Assembly (NCBI GenBank): GCA_002309795.1
Contig: DBXZ01000030.1
Span: 6,933 to 21,139, forward strand
DNA length: 14,207 nucleotides
Source of the DNA: Bacteroidales bacterium UBA1199
Lineage (GTDB): Bacteria; Bacteroidota; Bacteroidia; Bacteroidales; UBA932
Direction of reading: 5' to 3'
The translations under genes and the position numbers were made by a program. This document shows positions 7,413-14,207 of this stretch, piece after piece; the first letter of the stretch is position 1, and the number at the start of each line of letters is the position of its first letter. Under the pieces are notes generated by a model that was not told the origin of the DNA, did not search any database, and saw only the letters and a list, made by a program, of their open reading frames with translations.

Positions 7413-8504
7413 ATGCATTTAGAAAAGATTCTTCTTCACGACTTCCGTAATATCGCCGACGCGCAGCTCTCCTTTTCTCCCGGAATCAACTGCATTTCGG
7501 GCAGCAACGGTGCGGGCAAAACCAACCTGCTGGACGCCGTCTATTACCTGTCCATGACCAAGAGTCACTTCTCCGCTTCGGACCAGTACCTGATCCGCCA
7601 CGGCTGCGAGGAGGCCGTCGTCGCCGGCACCTACCGGATGGACAACGGGTGCGAGGAACGGGTGGCCGTTTCGCTGCGCAAAGGCGAAAAGACGGTGCGC
7701 CGCGGCGAAAAGCCCTATCAGCGTCTTTCGGACCATATCGGCCTGATTCCGGTCGTGGTGGTTTCACCCTCCGATTCCGCGCTGGTCAACGACTCGGGTG
7801 ACGAACGGCGCAAGTACCTGAATTTTATTCTATCCCAGACAGATAAGGCCTATCTTTCGCACATCCAGCAGTACAACCAGCTGCTGCTGCGCCGCAACCG
7901 GCTGCTGCACGACGGCGTGGAATCCGAGCTGCTGCTCGAGACCGTTTCGGAACAGATGGAGCCCCACGCGCAATATGTGTTCGAAGCGCGCCGCGCCCTC
8001 TGCGAACAGCTGCTCCCCATCACGCAGGAGCTCTACAACTGTCTCAGCGGGGGCGCAGAAGAGGTTTCGATGGAGTTCCGTTCGCATCTCGCGGGCCGCT
8101 CCTTCACCGAACTGATGTCCCTCAATGCGGAAAAAGACCGCGCCCTGGGCTTCACCCTGGGCGGCATCCAGCGCGATGAACTGCACTTCCGCCTGGACGG
8201 CCATCCGCTGCGCAAATGCGGCTCCCAGGGGCAGCAGAAGACCTTCCTGCTCTCGCTCAAGCTCGCCCAGATGCGGTTCATGCGGGAGCGCTACAACCTG
8301 ACGCCCATCCTGCTGCTCGACGATGTCTTCGACAGACTCGACACGAACCGCGTGGAGCTGCTCCTTTCGCTGGCCGCGTCCAGCGATTTCGGACAGATTT
8401 TCCTCACGGACAGCAACAAGGTCCGCGTGGAGGGAATCGTGAACCGGTTCAAGGCCGACTGCGCCTTCTTTGCGGTGGAGGGAGGCCGCTACGAACAGCG
8501 CTGA
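7413..8504 (+). CDS. recF: DNA replication and repair protein RecF
   Basis: The product has 363 residues, normal for RecF (about 355-375). RecF is an SMC-like ATPase that binds gapped DNA and with RecO and RecR loads RecA. Visible motifs are the start HLEKILLHDFRNIADAQLSF, Walker A GSNGAGKT (30-37), the ABC signature region GSQGQQKTFLLSLKLAQ (from about 270) and Walker B PILLLDDVFDRLD (about 298-310), followed by a D-loop-like LDTNRVELL. The ATG at 7413 begins exactly where RecF homologs start. The downstream DUF721 gene starts 2 bases after its stop, so the two are coupled. A -7 element lies just upstream. No sign of damage. Confidence 0.95.
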   Translation: MHLEKILLHDFRNIADAQLSFSPGINCISGSNGAGKTNLLDAVYYLSMTKSHFSASDQYLIRHGCEEAVVAGTYRMDNGCEERVAVSLRKGEKTVRRGEKPYQRLSDHIGLIPVVVVSPSDSALVNDSGDERRKYLNFILSQTDKAYLSHIQQYNQLLLRRNRLLHDGVESELLLETVSEQMEPHAQYVFEARRALCEQLLPITQELYNCLSGGAEEVSMEFRSHLAGRSFTELMSLNAEKDRALGFTLGGIQRDELHFRLDGHPLRKCGSQGQQKTFLLSLKLAQMRFMRERYNLTPILLLDDVFDRLDTNRVELLLSLAASSDFGQIFLTDSNKVRVEGIVNRFKADCAFFAVEGGRYEQR

Positions 8505-8506
8505 CC

Positions 8507-8818
8507 ATGAAACGGCAGAACCTGGTGATGATCGGCGACCTGGTCCGCGAATTCGTGGCTCAGAAACCCTTCGACGAAGGGCTGATGCGCTGCCGCGTGT
8601 TCGACGCCTGGGATGCGCTGGTCGCCGAACGGACGGGCAACACCCCGGAAGAGGCGGCCGCACTCACGCTGCGCAAATACTATAAAGACCGTACACTTAC
8701 CTGCAAGATGGCCTCCTCGATGGTCCGGATGCATTTCCAGATGCAGATGGACCAGCTGCTGCCGCTGCTCAACGCCCGCCTCCCCGAACCGGTCGTGGAC
8801 AAAATCGTCCTTCAGTAA
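8507..8818 (+). CDS. DUF721 / DciA-like protein
   Basis: This small basic protein of 103 residues begins MKRQNLVMIGDLVREFV and contains CRVFDAWDALVAERTG, then LRKYYKDRTLTCKMASSMV and a C-terminal MDQLLPLLNARLPEPVVDKI. This is the pattern of the DUF721 family, in which a K-homology-like fold corresponds to DciA, the ancestral loader of the replicative helicase DnaB. In Bacteroidota such a gene commonly follows recF, as here with a 2-base gap. It is shorter than proteobacterial DciA and seems to hold only the core domain. A role in helicase loading is inferred from the family; the sequence itself shows only the fold pattern and the neighbours. I chose the ATG at 8507 because an upstream start would lie within recF. 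Confidence 0.85.
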   Translation: MKRQNLVMIGDLVREFVAQKPFDEGLMRCRVFDAWDALVAERTGNTPEEAAALTLRKYYKDRTLTCKMASSMVRMHFQMQMDQLLPLLNARLPEPVVDKIVLQ

Positions 8819-8830
8819 AACCCTTCGCTT

Positions 8831-9856
8831 ATGCTGAAAACAGTCAACGTCATTGTCGATCGCGACATTCCCTACATTTCCGGTGTACTGGAACCCTATG
8901 CCTCTGTCCGCTATCTGGTGGGCAGCGAGATCCGTCGCTGCGACCTGCACGATGCGAACGCGCTGCTGGTACGGAGCCGGACCCGGTGCGACGAGCTGCT
9001 GCTGGAAGATTCCCCGGTGGAGTTCATAGGCACGGCCACGGTGGGAACGGACCATATCGACTTTGACTTCTGTGACGAACGCGGTATCGAGACCGCCTCC
9101 GCGCCGGGCTGCAATGCGGGCGGCGTGGTGCAGCACTTCTTCACCTCGCTGTACGCAGTGGCGGCGCGCAAGGGAATTTCGCTCGAAGGCAAGACGCTGG
9201 GCGTGATAGGCGTAGGCCATGTGGGCAGCCGGGTGGCCGACCTGGCCGAACAGATCGGGTTCCGCGTGCTGCGCAACGACCCGCCGCGCGAGGCGCTGGA
9301 AAAGCGCGAACCCGGGTACTTCTGCCCGCTGCAGCAGCTTCTGCAGGAGTCGGACATCGTGACCATCCATATTCCGCTGGAATACAACATGAACTTCGCC
9401 GGCGAACGGTTCTTTGCCGCCCTGAAGCCCGGCGCCATGTTCTTCAACGCCTCCCGCGGGGAGGTGGTGGTGGAAGAGGCGCTGCTCGCGGTCCGCGAAA
9501 AACTCTCCGCCGTGGTGCTCGATGTCTGGCGTAACGAGCCGGCCATCAACCCCGCGCTGCTGGCAGCGGCCGACATCGCCACACCGCACATCGCCGGTTA
9601 TTCGCAGCAGGGCAAAATCAACGGTACGGTGGCCGTGGTGCGGAGTTTCGGCCGTCATTTCGGGATCGAGCCTCTGAAGAATTTCTCGCTGCCCACCCAG
9701 GTCAAACCGCTCGACTTCGCACAAAAAAATCAGGAGCAGATCTGCGAAATGCTCCTGAATCGCTATGATATCTGGGCGGACGACGCTGCGCTGCGCTCCA
9801 ATCCGGCTGCATTCGAGCAACTGCGCGCCGACTACGATTACCGGATCGAGTTCTGA
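8831..9856 (+). CDS. pdxB: 4-phosphoerythronate dehydrogenase
   Basis: The product has 341 residues and oxidises 4-phospho-D-erythronate in the DXP-dependent route to pyridoxal phosphate. It is a D-2-hydroxyacid dehydrogenase. The Rossmann motif GVIGVGHVG is at 124-132, with NDPPR at 149-153 (homologs usually have CDPPR). The catalytic triad is intact: Arg209 (NASRGE), Glu236 (WRNEP) and His253 (TPHIAGYS). The PdxB-specific C-terminus is present (YDIWADDAALRSNPAAFEQL then RADYDYRIEF), which separates it from phosphoglycerate dehydrogenases. It is somewhat shorter than the 378-residue E. coli enzyme. It follows DUF721 by 12 bases and probably shares the recF transcript. Its 3' end overlaps that of convergent pssA by 19 bases. 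PdxA and PdxJ are not in the window. Confidence 0.92.
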   Translation: MLKTVNVIVDRDIPYISGVLEPYASVRYLVGSEIRRCDLHDANALLVRSRTRCDELLLEDSPVEFIGTATVGTDHIDFDFCDERGIETASAPGCNAGGVVQHFFTSLYAVAARKGISLEGKTLGVIGVGHVGSRVADLAEQIGFRVLRNDPPREALEKREPGYFCPLQQLLQESDIVTIHIPLEYNMNFAGERFFAALKPGAMFFNASRGEVVVEEALLAVREKLSAVVLDVWRNEPAINPALLAAADIATPHIAGYSQQGKINGTVAVVRSFGRHFGIEPLKNFSLPTQVKPLDFAQKNQEQICEMLLNRYDIWADDAALRSNPAAFEQLRADYDYRIEF

Positions 9857-10614
9857 TTGCCGCGCGGCGCCACCAGGTTCATCAATACGTAGATGGTAAA
9901 GGCCAGCAGAAGGCCCAGCGGCAGCACGGTCAGCATCCAGCCGGCCATGCTCAGGGCCGGGCGGCCGAGACTCCGCATCAGCGTCAGCACGAACAGGATG
10001 ACGACCGACAGCACGAAGAAGATGCTCTCCTTGGGGAATTCTTTGAAGGAGAGCCGTTTATGTTTCATTGAGAACATCGGGATGTTCGAAATCATCAGAA
10101 ATGCAAGCACCGCGGAGAGCACCGGTATGAACCAACCCGTATCGAGCAGCGTGCGCACCAGCGTATCGGTCTGGGTGCGGACGCAAACCGAGCCGTAGGC
10201 GGTTGCCGATGCGGCGATCATGGCAGCGGCCGGGACGGGAAGGCCCCGGAAATCGGTGCCCTGGCCGGGATCGGTATTGAAGCGGGCCAGCCGCAGGGCT
10301 GCAAAGAGCACGATCAGCAGCGCGCAGTAGGCGAAAGCCGGATAGCTGTGGCCGGCGTGGAGATACCAGTGAAAGAACATCAGGGTGGGGGCGAGGCCGA
10401 AACTTACCAGGTCGCAGAGCGAATCCAGTTCCTTGCCCATGGGGGAAATCGCCTTCAGGAGCCGGGCGGCAAGTCCGTCCAGGAAATCGAAGCAGGCGGC
10501 CGCCAGAATGAAGAGCCACGCGGGTACATACTGTCCCATCATTGCCAGGATGCAGGCCAGCGTACCGCAGAGCAGATTCATCAGGGTGACGCAATCGGGG
10601 ATGTGTTTTTTCAT
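9838..10614 (-). CDS. pssA: CDP-diacylglycerol-serine O-phosphatidyltransferase
   Basis: The product has 258 residues and is an integral membrane enzyme of the CDP-alcohol phosphatidyltransferase family. It joins serine to CDP-diacylglycerol, giving phosphatidylserine, the precursor of phosphatidylethanolamine. The family motif D-x2-DG-x2-AR-x8-G-x3-D-x3-D is complete at residues 43-68 (DFLDGLAAR, then G60, D64, D68). About eight hydrophobic segments are visible. The motif SFGLAPTLMFF and RLARFNTDP support the serine-specific type II (PssA) group. I chose the ATG at 10612-10614 (MKKHIPDCVTLMNLLCG); the longer frame would start inside the peptidase gene and run through a terminator. No decarboxylase gene (psd) is adjacent. 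The 3' end overlaps that of pdxB. Confidence 0.93.
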   Translation of the reverse strand: MKKHIPDCVTLMNLLCGTLACILAMMGQYVPAWLFILAAACFDFLDGLAARLLKAISPMGKELDSLCDLVSFGLAPTLMFFHWYLHAGHSYPAFAYCALLIVLFAALRLARFNTDPGQGTDFRGLPVPAAAMIAASATAYGSVCVRTQTDTLVRTLLDTGWFIPVLSAVLAFLMISNIPMFSMKHKRLSFKEFPKESIFFVLSVVILFVLTLMRSLGRPALSMAGWMLTVLPLGLLLAFTIYVLMNLVAPRGNQNSIR

Positions 10615-10616
10615 GT

Positions 10617-10647
10617 AAAAAACAGGCGGGCCGTTTGGACCCGCCTG
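10617..10647 (-). terminator. Rho-independent terminator of the C1 peptidase gene
   Basis: Read on the minus strand, an 8-bp GC-rich stem CAGGCGGG/CCCGCCTG (arms 10640-10647 and 10623-10630) with a 9-base loop is followed at once by six T. It lies 19 bases after the peptidase stop codon and ends directly before the pssA start codon. Confidence 0.85.
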
Positions 10648-10655
10648 CAAAGATA
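10648..10655 (-). promoter_or_regulatory. Candidate -7 element for pssA
   Basis: On the minus strand TATCTTTG (10648-10655) matches TAnnTTTG fully, but no TTG is at the -33 distance, where the end of the peptidase gene lies. Start of transcription near 10641 would fall within the 5' arm of the upstream gene's terminator, so pssA transcripts could not form that hairpin. Confidence 0.35.
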
Positions 10656-10666
10656 GGGAAAATGTG

Positions 10667-11917
10667 CTATTTGATGCCCATCTTCTTCTTGATCTCCTTG
10701 GGAATGGCATCCTTGTGGACCATGATGTCCATGGTCTTGTAACGGACGTACGACTCGGAGACGTACCAGATGCCGCTGTATTTGCTGTTGGTGCCCCAGG
10801 AGTTCTTCACCAGGTAGTACTTGGTGCCGTTCTGGTCCTTGGCAATACCGTAGAGGTGCATGCCGTGGTCGTCGGTCGTGCTCTTCTCTTCGTAGCCTTT
10901 CTGGCGGAGTTCAGGGGTGACATCCATTTCCTTTACGGGAGCCTTCGGGTCGAACTTGCGTGCGCCTGCACCCATGCCGAGCCACTTGGCTTCGTCGCTG
11001 CCGGCTTTCTTTGCCTTGTCAATCACTTCCGGATCCGGGTTGACTGCAATACCGCTGCGGGTGAAGCCCATCTCGCTCACGTCGGAAGCCCATGCTACGG
11101 TGTAGCCGTTCTCGATTGCGTTGTCGATGACAGCCATCATTTCGTCGAGCGGAAGGTTGTAAGCGCGTTCCCAGCGCCAGTTGTCGCAAACCTCCACCGG
11201 GTGCTCCTCGTAGTAGGAGAGGTGGGTCCAGGAGGTGAGGTCTACATAGTCGTCAAGGTTGATCTTGAGGGACTTGAGGTACTCCTGCGGGGTGTAGGTC
11301 TTTCCGTTGTAGGTGAACTGCTCGGGAGCCTCGCCCAGGTAAGCGTTCAGGATGCCCTTGTAGCCGTTGAGCCAAGCTGTGGAGAGGGTCCGGTTGGGAA
11401 CCTTGGAGATGGCGTCGATATAGCCTTTCAGGCCGGCTGCCAGTTCACTGTGCATGTGACGCTCCGTGCCGTAGTTCAGGCCGACCATCACTTCGTTGGG
11501 AACGATGCCGTGGTCTTTGATGGTGTAGAGCACATCGCCGAAGGAGCTGCCCTGGCCGAAGGTCAGGTTGCCGTCCAGGCGGACATATTTCACTGAGCGG
11601 TCAGCGTAGGAGTTGTAGACGACGAACATCTCGGAGAGGTCGATGTCGCTGATCTTGCCGTTGAGGCGGAGAATCTCGGACTCCAGGAAGGAGATGCCGG
11701 AGAAGCACCAGCAGGTACCGGTGCTTGCCTGGTCTTTGACGGAAGTGATCGGGTTCTCCTTGACGGTCTCGAACTTGAAGCCTTCCATTGCCTTCTCGGC
11801 GGGTTTCTCTGCCGAAACGGCGGTCGGGGTAGCGATTGCCTGGACCGGCTGGACCGGCTGGGCGAAAGCGGAAACGCTCACGATGAGCGCAGCTGCGAAC
11901 AATAAGGTTTTCTTCAT
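10667..11917 (-). CDS. Secreted C1-family cysteine aminopeptidase (PepC/bleomycin hydrolase type)
   Basis: The product has 416 residues. The signal peptide MKKTLLFAAALIVSVSAFA is probably cut before QPVQ, so the mature enzyme should be in the periplasm or outside. A Pro/Val/Ala/Thr-rich spacer covers about 20-42. The papain-like catalytic residues are intact: Gln63 and Cys69 in QASTGTCWCFSG, His351 in DDHGMHLYGIAKD, and Asn372 in VKNSWGT. The long insert between Cys and His and the HGM motif fit the C1B (PepC/bleomycin hydrolase) group, where Bacteroidota often have exported members. I chose the ATG at 11915-11917 because it begins the signal peptide; 11 upstream in-frame residues do not look like coding sequence and cover the promoter. 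It has its own promoter and terminator and is probably a single-gene unit. The substrate is not known. Confidence 0.9.
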   Translation of the reverse strand: MKKTLLFAAALIVSVSAFAQPVQPVQAIATPTAVSAEKPAEKAMEGFKFETVKENPITSVKDQASTGTCWCFSGISFLESEILRLNGKISDIDLSEMFVVYNSYADRSVKYVRLDGNLTFGQGSSFGDVLYTIKDHGIVPNEVMVGLNYGTERHMHSELAAGLKGYIDAISKVPNRTLSTAWLNGYKGILNAYLGEAPEQFTYNGKTYTPQEYLKSLKINLDDYVDLTSWTHLSYYEEHPVEVCDNWRWERAYNLPLDEMMAVIDNAIENGYTVAWASDVSEMGFTRSGIAVNPDPEVIDKAKKAGSDEAKWLGMGAGARKFDPKAPVKEMDVTPELRQKGYEEKSTTDDHGMHLYGIAKDQNGTKYYLVKNSWGTNSKYSGIWYVSESYVRYKTMDIMVHKDAIPKEIKKKMGIK

Positions 11918-11949
11918 ATAGAATGTTGGTTGGTATTCGGTTTTCCGCA

Positions 11950-11981
11950 CGAAGATAGTTTTTTTTGCTTAAAAATGCAAA
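11950..11981 (-). promoter_or_regulatory. Bacteroidota promoter for the C1 peptidase
   Basis: On the minus strand TTTG (11978-11981) is followed after 20 bases by TATCTTCG (11950-11957), with a perfect -33 box and one mismatch in the -7 box. Expected start of transcription is near 11943, leaving a leader of about 26 bases. A small dyad, TTTGC-N8-GCAAA, overlaps the -33 box and could be an operator. Confidence 0.65.
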
Positions 11982-11993
11982 TACCCGGGCTCT

Positions 11994-14042
<2,049 letters not shown>

Positions 14043-14050
14043 CTCTAAAT

Positions 14051-14058
14051 CCTCCTTT
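14051..14058 (-). promoter_or_regulatory. Strong Shine-Dalgarno sequence of clpB
   Basis: On the minus strand AAAGGAGG lies 8 bases before the clpB ATG at 14042. It decides the start codon. Such a strong site is unusual in Bacteroidota, where most genes have none, and none of the other genes here shows one. A CCTCC at 14073-14077 could pair with it if it is transcribed. Confidence 0.75.
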
Positions 14059-14081
14059 AATACTTTTTTACCGGAGGGAGC

Positions 14082-14096
14082 GCAAGGAATTTGCCA
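14082..14096 (-). promoter_or_regulatory. Possible sigma-54-type (-24/-12) promoter of clpB
   Basis: Minus-strand TGGCAAATTCCTTGC has the -24 GG and -12 GC separated by exactly 10 bases and matches the core of TGGCAC-N5-TTGC. The expected start is near 14070, about 28 bases before the ATG. No TAnnTTTG box was seen in this leader. The dyad 11 bases upstream (14108-14122) may bind an activator. Confidence 0.4.
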
Positions 14097-14107
14097 AGTG
14101 CGAAAAA

Positions 14108-14122
14108 CTGACAAAATGGCAG
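14108..14122. repeat. Dyad CTGNCA-N3-TGNCAG upstream of clpB
   Basis: Minus-strand CTGCCATTTTGTCAG is a near-perfect inverted repeat (5 of 6 bases per arm) with a 3-base centre. It lies 11 bases upstream of the -24 element, so it could be a regulator site. Its binding protein is unknown. Confidence 0.4.
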
Positions 14123-14169
14123 GACGCGGAACGCAAAAACGCCGCGGCTTTTGGCCGCGGCGTCCTGCC
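14118..14169. repeat. Outer 10-bp inverted repeat around the tRNA terminator
   Basis: GGCAGGACGC (14118-14127) and GCGTCCTGCC (14160-14169) are perfect reverse complements that enclose the terminator. Four bases of the right arm (14160-14163) are shared with the terminator stem, so the full outer pairing and the full terminator stem cannot form at the same time. The left arm overlaps the clpB dyad. Confidence 0.6.
14135..14163 (-). terminator. Rho-independent terminator of the tRNA gene
   Basis: On the minus strand a perfect 10-bp stem ACGCCGCGGC/GCCGCGGCGT (arms 14154-14163 and 14139-14148) with the 5-base loop CAAAA is followed by TTTTT. It begins 11 bases after the tRNA 3' end and separates it from clpB. 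The opposite strand has no T-run, so it works in one direction. Confidence 0.85.
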
Positions 14170-14174
14170 TTTCG

Positions 14175-14207
14175 TGATTCCGTCGGGATTCGAACCCGAG
14201 ACCCACA
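14175..14207 (-). tRNA. tRNA, 3' part only (cut by window edge; isotype not decidable)
   Basis: The minus strand shows a T-arm with a 5-bp stem TCGGG/CCCGA around the loop TTCGAAT (14183-14199), then the acceptor 3' strand CGGAATC (14176-14182) and discriminator A at 14175. The bases after it are CGA, so CCA is not encoded, as is common in Bacteroidota. The predicted 5' acceptor strand is GATTCCG. The anticodon is outside the window. A terminator follows after 11 bases. Confidence 0.9.

Noticed and set aside
8489..9820. A 443-codon minus-strand open frame opposite DUF721 and pdxB
   Set aside because: It crosses two real genes with intact catalytic residues and shows no domain of its own.
9856..9872. 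GC palindrome GCCGCGCGGC as a terminator between pdxB and pssA
   Set aside because: It has no loop and no following T-run in either direction, and lies within the pssA coding sequence.
11836..11861. Tandem repeat of about nine bases (tggaccggc) in the peptidase gene
   Set aside because: It encodes the short PVQPVQ spacer after the signal peptide and has only about two copies.
14043..14114. A longer ClpB start at 14114
   Set aside because: The 24 extra residues do not resemble the Clp N-domain, the frame crosses the candidate promoter, and the strong Shine-Dalgarno fits the ATG at 14042.

Overview
The window looks like chromosomal DNA of a gut-type Bacteroidales member (Bacteroidota) with moderately high GC. 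The evidence is the protein set: a YebC protein starting MGRAFEFRKERK, a lamin-tail/OadG fusion, a DUF2764 protein beside V-type ATPase genes, and DUF721 directly after recF. Candidate promoters also resemble the Bacteroidota form TTTG-N19-21-TAnnTTTG, and most genes have no Shine-Dalgarno sequence. I cannot name the genus.

Layout: (1) Positions 1-7291, minus strand, hold ten closely spaced genes that read leftward as one probable operon from a promoter near 7332-7362. In transcription order they are a membrane-anchored TPR protein, yebC, methylmalonyl-CoA epimerase, the four subunits of a Na+-pumping methylmalonyl-CoA decarboxylase (carboxyltransferase, lamin-tail OadG, biotin carrier, beta pump), V-type ATPase subunit E, a DUF2764 protein, and the first 28 codons of V-type ATPase subunit A. 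(2) Positions 7292-7412 are a 121-bp divergent promoter region with a mirrored repeat. (3) Positions 7413-9856, plus strand, hold recF, a DUF721/DciA-like gene and pdxB, almost without gaps. (4) Positions 9838-10614, minus strand, hold pssA, whose 3' end overlaps that of pdxB. (5) Positions 10667-11917, minus strand, hold a secreted C1-family cysteine peptidase with its own promoter and terminator. (6) Positions 11994-14042, minus strand, hold a ClpB-type disaggregase without the N-terminal domain, preceded by an unusual leader (sigma-54-like promoter, strong Shine-Dalgarno). (7) The right edge holds the 3' part of a tRNA gene and its terminator, both minus strand.

How the genes may work together: the succinate-to-propionate route decarboxylates methylmalonyl-CoA and pumps Na+ outward. 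Here the epimerase, the decarboxylase and the start of a V-type ATPase are contiguous, which suggests that Na+ pumping and ion-driven ATP turnover are co-expressed. The rest is housekeeping: DNA repair and replication (RecF, DUF721), PLP synthesis (PdxB), phospholipid synthesis (PssA) and protein quality control (ClpB, peptidase). No mobile element, CRISPR array or phage gene was seen, and no gap without a gene exceeds about 130 bases. I did not find a clearly new multi-gene system. The points most worth a second look are the decarboxylase/V-ATPase linkage, the shortened ClpB with its leader, and DUF2764 as a possible V-ATPase stalk subunit.
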